Shown here: positions 18,269 to 27,129 of the stretch, in pieces
How positions within the stretch are numbered: position 1 is the first letter of the stretch
Layout of the letters: each line of letters begins with the position of its first letter
NCBI GenBank assembly: GCA_965197665.1
Contig: CBDANO010000003.1
Span: forward strand, 372,001-436,000
Direction: 5' to 3'
Source: CBDANO01 sp965197665
GTDB taxonomy: Bacteria; Chloroflexota; Dehalococcoidia; Lucifugimonadales; UBA3495
Length of the DNA: 64,000 bases
Notes under the pieces: model-generated
Databases searched by the model: none
Told to the model about the DNA's origin: nothing
Seen by the model: the letters and a program-made list of their open reading frames with translations, nothing else
Program-made: the position numbers and the translations under genes

Positions 18269-18306
18269 CCTTTCCGGGGCCGTAACAACGACTGCGGTCG
18301 CGGCGA

Positions 18307-19947
18307 TTACCAGCGTTGGGGTTCGGAAGGACCGCTTGCGCCCCGGGCCAGGGAGTCCAAGACCACTCCTACCCTAGACCGGAAGGGCCTGACCCGGTTC
18401 TTTGCGTCGGGCGCGCCGACAGCGACCAGGAACATGAGACTCTTGCCTTTCGCGTGGGGCGAAAAGAACTCAATGGCCTCGTCGTCGTAGAAAGTCATGC
18501 CGGTAGCCCCCAAGTCCAAGGAGTGGGCGCAGAGGTACACGTTTCCAACCAGGATGCCCGCTTGTAGTTGGGCCGCCCGGTAACCCCGGCCTCCGTATCT
18601 GGCAAAAACTCCGTCCAACGCCGCCGTGAAGAACACCACCGCTGCCGCGTCGGCCCCTAAGGCTTGCTCGAAACACAGGTGGCCGGCCTCTTCTCGAAAA
18701 TCCCCCGGCTTCAACAATTCCAGTCTCCGCTGGACGGAAGAGTAGTAGTACGCTCCCGCCCTCGCGCCTTCCACGGCGTTGGCAATAACGTAAGCGTCGA
18801 CCAACAGGCCGCCGGCCCCTTCCCTGGAAAAATCGGCGGAAAAATCGGCGGAGACTCCCCGGATTGAGGTATCCAGGATGTCCCGTAACTTGGCCAAGGG
18901 AATTGGTACCCGGGAAAAGCGGCGGGTGGAGCCCCGGCGCAAGATGGTCTCTCCCAGGGGCCTGCCTTGGCGGTCTCCAACGCCGCGCCCGCGGCCAGGG
19001 GCGGGCGATTGAACATGGCCTTCGTTCGCCACGGGAAGCCGGCCTGGGGCCGCCTTTCGCCACACCAAGACTTCATCTTCGTCTTTCAAACAGGAGGCGG
19101 CATGGGTAGCGGCAATTACCGGGTAAGCGGTCTCTCCGGGGAAACGGTCGTCCGACCGGGCCGTTACCGGGGCCAAGCGGGGCAGGACCGGCCCTTCCGG
19201 AACACCGGCGCCGGCCCCTAGAGCAACCAGGCACAGGCTGGCCTCGCGCTCCCCTTGTATCCCCAGAAGCCGGTCCACTCTTTGGTCGACGAAGCCGGTT
19301 ACCAACCTCGCCGGAAGAGCCGCCTCGCCACTGGCGGCCAGCAAGTTGGCCAGCATGGCGCCGGCGTCCCAGAAGCAGTAGCGGTACCCCCGTTCGCGGT
19401 ACTTCCAGGCGCTGCGCCAAAACAGCGCCGAGAATATCATGGTCACGGGAGCGTCGGCGACGGCCTCATCGCCCGCGGCGGCCCGTACCAATTCGCCCCG
19501 GTGGTCACCCTCTCGAAGCAGCCTGACGGTAAAGTCCAGCGGAGAGAAGTGATAGACGCCGGCCGCCAAGCCGGGAATGTCCCCGGTGACAAGGTACACC
19601 TCGACGGGGTACAAGGCCCCGGCGGAGGCCGCGGCCCGGTAATGCACCTCGCCCGCCACCGGGAGGACTCGTTTGTTGATCAACCCGGCCGAGTAGAACA
19701 GCAACCGGGCCAACTCGGTGAGATCCAACGGCCCGGACCCGGGCCGCTCTGGCGCGGCGGCCCCGGAGACCGCTCCCAAGGTCGACGCCGCCGGCTGGGA
19801 AAAATTGACGGGCAAAGTGATGACCTTGCCGCCCCGGTAGGACTTGTACAGGGGCGGTTTATTGGCCAGGTTGATGTAGGTTAGCTTGGTGGCCTCGTGG
19901 TAGCTTCGGGAAGCCTCGACGTTCCGATTGTCCACTTTCCCCCTCAC
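18307..19947 (-). CDS. SagB/ThcOx-like double nitroreductase-domain protein
   Basis: A 546-residue protein with two FMN-binding nitroreductase domains in tandem, the layout of SagB/ThcOx-type dehydrogenases. The N-terminal half (about residues 60-265) has LLFYSAGLI, AAASAGALYPVEVYLV, AGVYHFSPLDFTVRLLREGD and YRYCFWDAGAMLANLLAA. The second half (about 330-540) repeats the pattern with RRGSTRRFS, GAYYYSSVQRRLELLKPGDF, YRAAQLQAGILVGNVYL and LGATGMTFYDDEAIEFF. In azole-modified peptides SagB oxidises azolines, but stand-alone versions occur widely and no precursor peptide or cyclodehydratase is nearby. It ends next to dodecin, convergent with it. The start may be this GTG or GTG 19935, which has a GAGGGGG site. 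An in-frame 12-bp duplication gives SADFSADFS. Confidence 0.85.
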   Translation of the reverse strand: MRGKVDNRNVEASRSYHEATKLTYINLANKPPLYKSYRGGKVITLPVNFSQPAASTLGAVSGAAAPERPGSGPLDLTELARLLFYSAGLINKRVLPVAGEVHYRAAASAGALYPVEVYLVTGDIPGLAAGVYHFSPLDFTVRLLREGDHRGELVRAAAGDEAVADAPVTMIFSALFWRSAWKYRERGYRYCFWDAGAMLANLLAASGEAALPARLVTGFVDQRVDRLLGIQGEREASLCLVALGAGAGVPEGPVLPRLAPVTARSDDRFPGETAYPVIAATHAASCLKDEDEVLVWRKAAPGRLPVANEGHVQSPAPGRGRGVGDRQGRPLGETILRRGSTRRFSRVPIPLAKLRDILDTSIRGVSADFSADFSREGAGGLLVDAYVIANAVEGARAGAYYYSSVQRRLELLKPGDFREEAGHLCFEQALGADAAAVVFFTAALDGVFARYGGRGYRAAQLQAGILVGNVYLCAHSLDLGATGMTFYDDEAIEFFSPHAKGKSLMFLVAVGAPDAKNRVRPFRSRVGVVLDSLARGASGPSEPQRW

Positions 19948-20022
19948 CCGCGCTCAGCCGGTTGAGGTCCCTGCGTCGTAACGACGGCGGCGCTCCGGCT
20001 GACAGCTAGATTGTCCCTTTGA

Positions 20023-20832
20023 CTAGATGGTTCCTTTGAATTTTGGGGGCCGCTTTTCTACGAAGGCCCGGGCCGCCTCTTGGTGGTCCGGATGCCTGGC
20101 GCTCCTCTCCTCGATCGCGAGACCCAAGTCCAAGGCTTGGTTGAGATCGTTCCAGACCTTCTTGTTCAGGGTATGCTTGGTGCCGCGTATAGCCAACGCG
20201 GGGCCGTCGGCCAAGCGCCGGGCCAGTTCCATTACTGTCTCCATGAGTTCGTCGTGGGGTACCACTTTGTTGACCAAGCCGATGCGTTCCGCTTCCCGGG
20301 CGTCGATGATGTCCCCGGTCATCAACAACTCTTTGGCCTTGGCCACGCCGACCAGCAGGGGCCAAATGACGCTTCCGCCGTCCCCGGCGACAAGTCCGGC
20401 GCGAACATGGGTATCGCCTATGCGAGCTTGGTTCGACGCGTAGATGATGTCGCAAAACAGGGCTAACGTGGCCCCAAGCCCGGCCGCCACGCCGTTGAGC
20501 GCGCAGAGCAACGGCTGCTCCAACCACAGGATGTTATGTAAAATGCGCCGCCCGTCCTGGGTAACGGCGCCTAACGGCCGACTCTGGAGGGCAATGGCGC
20601 CGCCCCTTTCGGACATCGCCCTGAGATCGCCGCCGGAGCAGAAAGCCCGTCCGGCGCCGGTAAGCACCACGGCGCTCACATCCGCGTCCATCCCGGCCTC
20701 TTCGAACACGTCGCCGATTTCCTTGTGCATCACTTCATCCACCGCGTTCAGACGCTCCGGACGGTTCAAGGTGATGGTTAGAATGTTGTCTTTCTTATCG
20801 ACCAGCAGCGTATCGTACTTGTAAACAGCCAT
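20023..20832 (-). CDS. Enoyl-CoA hydratase/isomerase family protein
   Basis: A crotonase-fold protein of 269 residues. It has ILTITLNRPERLNAVDEVMH, VVLTGAGRAFCSGGDL (oxyanion-hole strand) and NGVAAGLGATLALFCDIIYA with the second oxyanion-hole glycine. IGDTHVRAGLVAGDGGSVIWPLLVG carries the region where the catalytic carboxylates occur in hydratases. The second glutamate is replaced (the segment reads GDGGSVIWP), so the chemistry may be isomerase, hydrolase or hydratase. A GGAGG site precedes the ATG. It lies upstream of nothing obviously related and is separated by 83 bp from the EVE-domain gene on the same strand. Confidence 0.92.
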   Translation of the reverse strand: MAVYKYDTLLVDKKDNILTITLNRPERLNAVDEVMHKEIGDVFEEAGMDADVSAVVLTGAGRAFCSGGDLRAMSERGGAIALQSRPLGAVTQDGRRILHNILWLEQPLLCALNGVAAGLGATLALFCDIIYASNQARIGDTHVRAGLVAGDGGSVIWPLLVGVAKAKELLMTGDIIDAREAERIGLVNKVVPHDELMETVMELARRLADGPALAIRGTKHTLNKKVWNDLNQALDLGLAIEERSARHPDHQEAARAFVEKRPPKFKGTI

Positions 20833-20915
20833 TTCCCGGTTCCTCCGATACTCGACTCAGAAGAGGGTTTTCAAGGGCGGCGCCTCAGGGCCTCCCCTCA
20901 AGACAGCGGCACTCG

Positions 20916-21392
20916 CTAGGCCCGGCCTCCCAGGCTCAGGATTTCGTCCCACTCTTCTTTGGCGACGGGAGTAATGGACAAGCGCATGCCCCGCCGCGCC
21001 ACCATCATGTGCTGCAAGGTCGGGTGGGACTTTATTTCCGCCAGCGTAACGGGCCGGGCAAACTCCCGTTCAGCCTGTATGTCCACCATCAACCAGACAG
21101 GGTTCTCCGGGGTGCTCTTGGGGTCGAAGTGCTTGTCGCCGGGGTCCCAGGCGGTATGGTCAGGGTAGGCCTCTCCCACGATCCGGGCGGTCCCCACCAC
21201 GGCCATAGGCGTCGTAGAGCTGTGGTAGAAGAGCACGCCGTCGCCCACCTTCATCTCGTCCCGCATCAAGTTGCGGACCTGGTAGTTGCGGACGCCGTCC
21301 CATTCGGCGGTCCGGTCCTCCTCCCCTTGCAGGTCGGAATAGGAATAGGTGGTTGGCTCCGATTTGAAGAGCCAATATTTTCGCTCTGCCAT
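20916..21392 (-). CDS. EVE domain-containing protein
   Basis: A stand-alone EVE protein of 158 residues with a PUA-like fold. It opens with YWLFKSEPTTYSYSDL and continues W-D-G-V-R-N-Y-Q-V-R-N-L, then VGDGVLFYHSS and PVWLMVDIQAE; these are the standard ligand-cage segments. EVE domains bind modified bases (5-methylcytosine and similar) in DNA or RNA and are also used in modification-dependent restriction. The start was placed at ATG 21392, where GGAG lies upstream. A longer frame adds six residues. No restriction gene is nearby, so a housekeeping role in modified-nucleotide sensing is more likely. Confidence 0.93.
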   Translation of the reverse strand: MAERKYWLFKSEPTTYSYSDLQGEEDRTAEWDGVRNYQVRNLMRDEMKVGDGVLFYHSSTTPMAVVGTARIVGEAYPDHTAWDPGDKHFDPKSTPENPVWLMVDIQAEREFARPVTLAEIKSHPTLQHMMVARRGMRLSITPVAKEEWDEILSLGGRA

Positions 21393-21493
21393 CTCCAACT
21401 CCCAACGCATGACCCGGCCCTCATCCCGGGCAACCCTTGGCGTCTTCCGGTGGTATCTTGGGGCGAAGAGTAGACCCTTGAACTGGGCCTGTC

Positions 21494-23188
21494 TTAGCGC
21501 AAGCTGATCCCGGCGGCTTCACGGTCGAAGCAGCCGTGGATTGGGTCCTCCCGCTCTTGGCGAAGCAGGTCTTTGCGCACTCGAAGGCTGGGCGTTCGGG
21601 GCAAATCCTCCCGCATTTCGATATAGCGAGGGACCTTGAAGTAAGCCAAGCGCTCGGCGCACCAATACACTACCTCCGCCGGCTCAACCGCGACCCCGGG
21701 CCGGGGCACCACGTATGCTTTTATTTCGTCTTCACCCAATTCAGAGGGGACGGCCATCACAGCGCAGTCCAGCAGTTGAGGGTGACGCTTGATGACGTTC
21801 TCCACTTCTTGGGAGGAGATGTTCTCGCCCCTGCGCCGGATGATGTCCTTCTTGCGGTCCACGAAGTAAAGGTAACCGTCTTGGTCCAACCAACCCAGGT
21901 CTCCGGTGTAGAGCCAACCGTCCCGCAGGGACTGGGCGGTCTGCTCCTCGTTACGCCAGTAGCCGGGCATGACCGCCGGGTTCTTGACGGTGATTTCGCC
22001 CACCTGTTCAGGGCCGGCGGGTAGGCCCGACTCCGGGTCCGAGATGCGGACTTGGTTCACGAAGCGCGGGTCCGGGTGTTGCCGGGCTTGGCCGGAAGAA
22101 CCGGCGCGTCTGGGCTGGCTGATTCTTTCGATGGTCCCATAGCAAGTCTCGGTCATTCCGAAGCCGACGATGATATTCGTGCCGAACCTATCTTGGAAGG
22201 ACCGGAGGAACTCGGGCGGGAAGGCCGGAGAGCCGTAGAAAAGACGGACAGTGTTTTGACTATCCGTTGCCGCCTGCGGTTGTTTGGCCAATACGGGCAT
22301 CATCATGCCGATGAAGTTGACAACCGTCGCCCCGGCCTCGCGGACTTGGCCCCAAAACCGGGAGGCGCTGAACCGGTCAACCACCACGAGAGCGGCCCCG
22401 GCGGCTAGAGCGCCCATGGTCGAGTAGTATTGAATGTTGGCGTGGTAGAAGGGAAGACAGGTAAAGAAGCGGTCTTGGTCCGAGGCTTGAGTCCAGTGAG
22501 CAAACCCCTGCCCGGCCGCCACGTACATCCGGTGGGTTACCATCACTCCCTTGGGATTGCCGGTAGTCCCCGACGTGTAGACCAGCAGGGAAACGTCATC
22601 GGGCGCCACTGATGGAAGCGCTTCCAGCTCCACGGACGCGGCAAGGGCGCCGGTGAAGCTCGTCCAAGCAGGCCGCTTATCATTATCCTCCCCGGGTGAA
22701 GAGGGACGGGGTGACGGCCCTTCCGGTACCTCTGGACCGCCGGGACGCTGTTCCACCAAGAGTTTGTGGCTGACCGTTGGGGCTAGGGCCGCCGCTTCCT
22801 CGGCTACCTCCAGCAACGACTCGTGGGCCACCAAGGCCTTGGCGCCGGCGTCGTTCAGGATGAAGGCGGTCTCGTCCCGTTTGTAGGCGGTGTTGATGGG
22901 AACGCCGATGGATCCTAGGGCCGACAAGCCGAACCAACAAAAAAGGTACTCGGCGCAGTTGGGCATGAACAAGCCCACCCGGTCCCCTTTGGCCACGCCC
23001 AAGGCCTGAAACAGCCCCGCCGTTTGCAGCACCGATGCTTGAAACTGCCGGTAAGTCAGTTTCCGGCCGGATATTTCCACGAAGACTTTGTCCGGACTGC
23101 GAGCGGCGGCCTCTTCCAGGAAGTCCGCGAGGGACATATCCCAAGGAAGCCGGTCTTGTGAAGCGCTCTTATCAGGGGCGTTGTTCAA
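21494..23188 (-). CDS. AMP-dependent acyl-CoA synthetase (CaiC-like)
   Basis: An ANL-superfamily ligase of 564 residues that activates a carboxylic acid as acyl-AMP and then acyl-CoA. Motifs are LLVYTSGTTGNPKGVMVTHR, FFTCLPFYHANIQYYSTMGAL, GFGMTETCYGTI, DGWLYTGDLGWLDQDGYLYFVDRKKDIIRRRGENISS (hinge Asp, A8) and a C-terminal PRTPSLRVRKDLLRQ that carries the lysine of the A10 region shifted to arginine and lysine. The start shown is TTG; ATG 23137 (MSLADFLEEA) is an alternative closer to the family start. The divergent DUF35/thiolase genes begin 205 bp away, so a shared regulatory region is possible and the three could act in one acyl-CoA degradation route. Confidence 0.92.
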   Translation of the reverse strand: MNNAPDKSASQDRLPWDMSLADFLEEAAARSPDKVFVEISGRKLTYRQFQASVLQTAGLFQALGVAKGDRVGLFMPNCAEYLFCWFGLSALGSIGVPINTAYKRDETAFILNDAGAKALVAHESLLEVAEEAAALAPTVSHKLLVEQRPGGPEVPEGPSPRPSSPGEDNDKRPAWTSFTGALAASVELEALPSVAPDDVSLLVYTSGTTGNPKGVMVTHRMYVAAGQGFAHWTQASDQDRFFTCLPFYHANIQYYSTMGALAAGAALVVVDRFSASRFWGQVREAGATVVNFIGMMMPVLAKQPQAATDSQNTVRLFYGSPAFPPEFLRSFQDRFGTNIIVGFGMTETCYGTIERISQPRRAGSSGQARQHPDPRFVNQVRISDPESGLPAGPEQVGEITVKNPAVMPGYWRNEEQTAQSLRDGWLYTGDLGWLDQDGYLYFVDRKKDIIRRRGENISSQEVENVIKRHPQLLDCAVMAVPSELGEDEIKAYVVPRPGVAVEPAEVVYWCAERLAYFKVPRYIEMREDLPRTPSLRVRKDLLRQEREDPIHGCFDREAAGISLR

Positions 23189-23393
23189 TGCTGGTCCCGG
23201 CCGGTCAGAATCGCCCGCAAGGGCGGCGGCGCGGCTTGGAGATGAGGCGCCTCTAGGTTTCGGCGGCCTGCCGTGCTTGGGCTATTCCCAAACCTATCAT
23301 TTACCGGATGCCGGGTCAACCACGAGGTTGATACCGTTGACACCCCAAGATGGCAGGTTTAAGCTGATTTTTGCTTGTGGGTAGGAGCGTGAG

Positions 23394-23828
23394 TTGCTAA
23401 TGGCCGTCTCGGTTGATTCGCGGCGCTTGAAGTTATCCAACGACGAGGGTACAGAAGGGGTCCTTCTCGGCGCCCGGTGCCGGGACTGTGGAGTTCACGC
23501 CTTCGGGCCGGCTGTCTTCTGCCAGGCGTGCACCTCCAGCAATCTTGGGCCGGTGGAGCTTAGCCGGCAGGGCGTCTTGTACAGCTACACTGTGGTCCGG
23601 GTCCCGCCGGCGGGTTGGCCCGGCCCGGCCCCCTACGTCTTGGGGCAGGTTGAGCTTCGAGAAGGCCCCCAAGTCTTGGCCGAGATCATCGAATGCCAGC
23701 ACAGCGACTTGAAAATCGGCATGCCATTGGATTTGGCGCTTCTGCCGGTGAAAGAGTCGGAGGGCGGTCCGGAAGTAGTGGTCTACAAATGGAAACCGGC
23801 TTCGTCCGGAGAGGAGGAAGGGCGGTGA
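23394..23828 (+). CDS. Zn-ribbon OB-fold protein (DUF35), thiolase partner
   Basis: A 144-residue rubredoxin-like zinc ribbon plus OB-fold protein. Four cysteines form the ribbon (CRDC then CQAC) and the OB domain holds GVLYSYTVVRVPPAGWPGPAPYVLGQVEL. These proteins (ChsH2-like or archaeal DUF35) bind SCP-x-type thiolases or HMG-CoA pathway enzymes as scaffold or partner. The stop codon TGA overlaps the GTG start of the thiolase, so translation is coupled. The start is TTG 23394 (six bases from GGAG) or ATG 23400. Together with the thiolase it is likely a retro-aldol or thiolase complex. Confidence 0.9.
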   Translation: MLMAVSVDSRRLKLSNDEGTEGVLLGARCRDCGVHAFGPAVFCQACTSSNLGPVELSRQGVLYSYTVVRVPPAGWPGPAPYVLGQVELREGPQVLAEIIECQHSDLKIGMPLDLALLPVKESEGGPEVVVYKWKPASSGEEEGR

Positions 23829-24979
23829 CCCAGTCGAAACCCGGCAGGAAGGTGGTGGTTGCGGGGGTAGGGTTGCACCCATTCGGCAGGTTCCCCGACA
23901 AGGACCTGTCCACCCTGGCCTTGGAGTCCGTAGTGCCTGCCCTGCAAGACGCCGGCGTCGGTTGGAAGGATATTTCGGTAGCCTACTTCGGCCACGTCTA
24001 CTATCACGGCATGTCCGTGGGGGAGACGGCGATGGCCAAGCTGGGGTTGACCGGAATACCAATAATCAACGTGGAAAACGCTTGCTCCAGCGGGTCCACG
24101 GCCTTTTGGCAAGCCTACTGGGGCGTGACCACCGGACTCTACGATCTTGCGCTGGCCTTCGGCGCGGAGAAAGTGCCCAGGGGGCCGGTGACCGTGACCG
24201 CCGAGGAGAGTCCCGACCGCTACATCGGCGGCGACCACATGATGGCGGGGTATGCCCTGCGGATGCGCCGCTACATGGAGGAGACGGGGGCCCCGGCCGC
24301 CGCCTTTGCCCAAGTGTCGGTAAAAGCCCGCCGGAACGCCGCGCTGAATCCCTACGCCCACCGGAAGGATACCTATAACTTGGACGAGGTATTGGAGTCC
24401 AGGCTAATCGCGGACCCCTTGACCCTGTACCAATGCTGTCCCACCAGCGAAGGCGCGGCTGCCGCCGTCCTCTGCGCCGACGACGCCCTGGACCATTACG
24501 GCATCGACAAGAGCCGGTCGGTGCGAGTGGCCGGGGCGGTATTGAGTTCCGGCAGCTACAATGGACGGGGCAGCGACCACTCGGCGTTCAGTCCCTACCG
24601 GACTGAGCCGGCCGCCCTGGCGGCCTACGAGATGAGCGGGATTGGGCCGGAGGACGTGGACTTGGCCCAAGTCCACGATGCCGCAACCATCGGGGAGCTG
24701 CAGCAACTGGAGTCCCTGCGCTTGGTCCCGTGGGGGGAGGCGTGGCAAGCAACCCTGGATGGCCGGACCGCCTTGAATGGCAGCATCCCTACCAATACCG
24801 ACGGCGGGCTGCTGGCCATGGGCCACCCCTTCGGCGCCACCGGAATACGCATGATTCACGAAACCGTTACCCAGTTGCGGAAGGAAGCCGGGCCTCGTCA
24901 GGTGGCCAATCCCAAGGTGGGGCTGGCTCAATGCTCCGGGGCCGGTGACGTTACGACGGTGCATATCCTGACCCGGTAG
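23825..24979 (+). CDS. Thiolase family protein (SCP-x type)
   Basis: A 384-residue thiolase-fold protein. It has NVENACSSGSTAFWQAYWGV with the nucleophile-position cysteine, and a C-terminal GGLLAMGHPFGATGIRMIHE with the catalytic histidine. It ends with AQCSGAGDVTTVHIL. The form matches lipid-transfer-protein-like (Ltp2/SCP-x) thiolases rather than acetoacetyl-CoA thiolase. I set the start at GTG 23825, which overlaps the stop of the DUF35 gene (GTGA); the longer open frame upstream lies inside that gene. The partner gene and the nearby CoA ligase suggest cleavage of a beta-keto- or aldol-type acyl-CoA, for example from a branched or sterol-like side chain. The substrate is inferred only. 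Confidence 0.92.
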   Translation: MTQSKPGRKVVVAGVGLHPFGRFPDKDLSTLALESVVPALQDAGVGWKDISVAYFGHVYYHGMSVGETAMAKLGLTGIPIINVENACSSGSTAFWQAYWGVTTGLYDLALAFGAEKVPRGPVTVTAEESPDRYIGGDHMMAGYALRMRRYMEETGAPAAAFAQVSVKARRNAALNPYAHRKDTYNLDEVLESRLIADPLTLYQCCPTSEGAAAAVLCADDALDHYGIDKSRSVRVAGAVLSSGSYNGRGSDHSAFSPYRTEPAALAAYEMSGIGPEDVDLAQVHDAATIGELQQLESLRLVPWGEAWQATLDGRTALNGSIPTNTDGGLLAMGHPFGATGIRMIHETVTQLRKEAGPRQVANPKVGLAQCSGAGDVTTVHILTR

Positions 24980-25054
24980 GCGCCGTTCCCGGCCCCCGAC
25001 GGGCCCTCCCCGTCCACGGCGCCACACCGATAAAGCAAGCAAAAGCGAGGCGGG

Positions 25055-25837
25055 CTAGAGGTCCTTGGCGAATTCCCGTAGGCGGCTGAAGTCGGCCCGG
25101 AATCCCTCGATCAGCGCCCGCCGGTCGGTGCCGTGGAGGACGAACCGGGCCCCTTGAGAGATCCAGAAGGTGGACAGCTCTGGGGTCTGGTGGTGGACCA
25201 ATACCGGAATTCCGCGTCTCTCGGAGGTTTCAATGATGTGCTTGACCGCGTTCTGGTACTCCTGCCGATCGTACTCATCGGGGACCCCTAGCGATATGCT
25301 CAAGTCGTTGGGGCCGACGAATATGCCGTCGATTCCCGGCACCTGAAGGATGTTTCCCAAGGCGCTGACGCCGGCCTCGCTTTCGATGCCGATTATGGCT
25401 ATGCTGTTGCGGTTCCGGTCTTCCAGGTAGGCCCGCGTGGCTTCACTGGCGTGCTCCCCAGTATCCACCACGCGCCGCACCGCTTCTCCTTTGAGGGGCC
25501 GCCACTTGGCGGCGGCCACCACCTCCTTGACTTCCTCCGGGGTCTCACAGTACGGGGCCAGCACTCCCTGGGCGCCGGCGTCCATGGCCATGGTCACGTA
25601 GTGGGAGTCCGGAACGGGAACGCGGACGATGGGTACCACGCCGGTAGTGTTCAGCATGGCCAGGTAGTCGCCCAGTTCCGCCCTGCTGCGGGGATTGTGC
25701 TCGGTGTCGATGATGACGTAATCCAAGCCCACCCCGGCAAAGGAGGGTATCCACCGGGGGCTGCGGCCGATCGTTATCATGGTGCCGAAGACCAAGCCGC
25801 CCGACTGTAAAGTAGCTTTAAGTTCCGCGCCGTTCAT
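25055..25837 (-). CDS. HpcH/HpaI aldolase family protein
   Basis: A class II pyruvate-type aldolase with a TIM barrel, 260 residues. It shows GTMITIGRSPRWIPSFAGVGLDYVIIDTEHNPRS, VPIVRVPVPDSHYVTMAMDAGAQGVLAPYCETPEEV, IGIESEAGVSALGNIL (metal-binding glutamate) and GIFVGPNDLSISLG (metal-binding aspartate). Family members cleave 4-hydroxy-2-oxoheptanedioate, 2-keto-3-deoxyrhamnonate or similar 4-hydroxy-2-oxo acids to pyruvate and an aldehyde. It is followed by an M20 peptidase upstream on the same strand with a 52-bp gap, so they may share a transcript. Confidence 0.92.
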   Translation of the reverse strand: MNGAELKATLQSGGLVFGTMITIGRSPRWIPSFAGVGLDYVIIDTEHNPRSRAELGDYLAMLNTTGVVPIVRVPVPDSHYVTMAMDAGAQGVLAPYCETPEEVKEVVAAAKWRPLKGEAVRRVVDTGEHASEATRAYLEDRNRNSIAIIGIESEAGVSALGNILQVPGIDGIFVGPNDLSISLGVPDEYDRQEYQNAVKHIIETSERRGIPVLVHHQTPELSTFWISQGARFVLHGTDRRALIEGFRADFSRLREFAKDL

Positions 25838-25889
25838 GTTTCTTCAGACGCTTTCTTTTTTAGATGCTTTGCCATCAAGCGGACCCCCT

Positions 25890-26969
25890 CTAGCGGGCTT
25901 CCAGGACTCTTTCACAAAAACGGGCCGTGTTCATTAGGTCGGGTATGAGTACGTGCTCTTTTACTGTGTGCATACCGTAGGTGGACATTCCCACGACCAC
26001 GCAATCGATGCCGTTTAGGCGCATGGCGTTGGCGTCGGTACCGCCGCCTGAGGGCTGAATGTCCGGCTTGAGGTCCATCTCCCCCATGATCCTGGACACC
26101 ATGCGGACCACCGGGTCGCTGGGGTCGAGTTCGTACATGTGAAACAGGACTTCTAGGTCATCTTTGATTATCGCGTCTGAGTAGCGCTTCCGGGCCTGCT
26201 CCATGGTAGCTTGGACTTGCATTCGAAGGCTGTCCACCATCTCGATGTTGTGGCTGCGGAACTCGCCGCTGAACGTAACTTCCGCCGGGACCGCGTTTCT
26301 CACCGAGCCGCCGGAAATCAACCCCACGTTGAAAGTGCTCTCTTCGTCCAACCGGCCTTGGGGCAGATCGGCAATGATATCCGACGCGATGCGGATGGCG
26401 GAGAGCCCTTTCTCCGGTTCCACACCGGCGTGGGCGGCCCGTCCCGTGACGGTCACGTCGAAAGCGACGTAGGTGGGGCTGGAGCCTGTAATCCGGTTTA
26501 CCGGGCCGTTGCCGTCGAAAACCACCGACTCCCTGGCGCGTATCATCGAGTAGTCCAAGTTGGTGGCGCCCACCAGCCCGATCTCTTCACCTCGAGTGAA
26601 TACCACCTGCACCGGGCGTCTGGAGCGGCTTTCTCGGTCTATCGACTCCAAGGCCTCCATGATGGACACGACCCCCGCTTTGCAATCGCCGCCAAGAATC
26701 GTGGTCCCGTCGGACTCGATCCGGTCTCCGACCACCTGGGGTTTGATACCCCGCCCCGGCTCCACCGTGTCCATGTGGGCCGACAAGAGGAGGGGGTCTT
26801 CACCCGCCTCGGAGGCGATGACGTTGCCGTAAGAATCGCGTTCTACCTGGAATCCGAGGCGGCCAAGCCAGGTTTCCAGGTGCTTGGAAACGTCTTCCTC
26901 TTCGTTAGAGGGGCTGTCGATGCGGACCAAATCGCAAAACGAGTTGACCAACCTTTCCTGATCGACCAT
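25890..26969 (-). CDS. M20 family metallopeptidase (PepT/ArgE-like)
   Basis: A 359-residue di-zinc exopeptidase or amidohydrolase. It starts ERLVNSFCDLVRIDSPSNEEEDV, then LLLSAHMDTV with a zinc ligand, and GGDCKAGVVSIMEAL with the bridging aspartate. FTRGEEIGLVGA carries the catalytic glutamate, then VTVTGRAAHAGV and a terminal histidine in YGMHTVKEHVLI. The order and spacing are typical of tripeptidase T-like members with an inserted dimerisation domain. The catalytic base pair E-E in RGEEIGLVG is present. AGGAAGG precedes the ATG. The substrate could be peptides, carbamoyl or acyl amino acids. Confidence 0.92.
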   Translation of the reverse strand: MVDQERLVNSFCDLVRIDSPSNEEEDVSKHLETWLGRLGFQVERDSYGNVIASEAGEDPLLLSAHMDTVEPGRGIKPQVVGDRIESDGTTILGGDCKAGVVSIMEALESIDRESRSRRPVQVVFTRGEEIGLVGATNLDYSMIRARESVVFDGNGPVNRITGSSPTYVAFDVTVTGRAAHAGVEPEKGLSAIRIASDIIADLPQGRLDEESTFNVGLISGGSVRNAVPAEVTFSGEFRSHNIEMVDSLRMQVQATMEQARKRYSDAIIKDDLEVLFHMYELDPSDPVVRMVSRIMGEMDLKPDIQPSGGGTDANAMRLNGIDCVVVGMSTYGMHTVKEHVLIPDLMNTARFCERVLEAR

Positions 26970-27129
26970 TTCTACCTTCCTGACGCTATGATCGCTTTTG
27001 CTCCGGCCTTACGCCCTTTCAGTCCCGGTCCCCGGGGTCGAGGCCGTCCATATTATACATCACGCCCCGCGGATTGCCGCCGCGGGGCATGCTTGGGTGG
27101 CTGTAGCTGTATCGGACGCGGCGTCCGGT

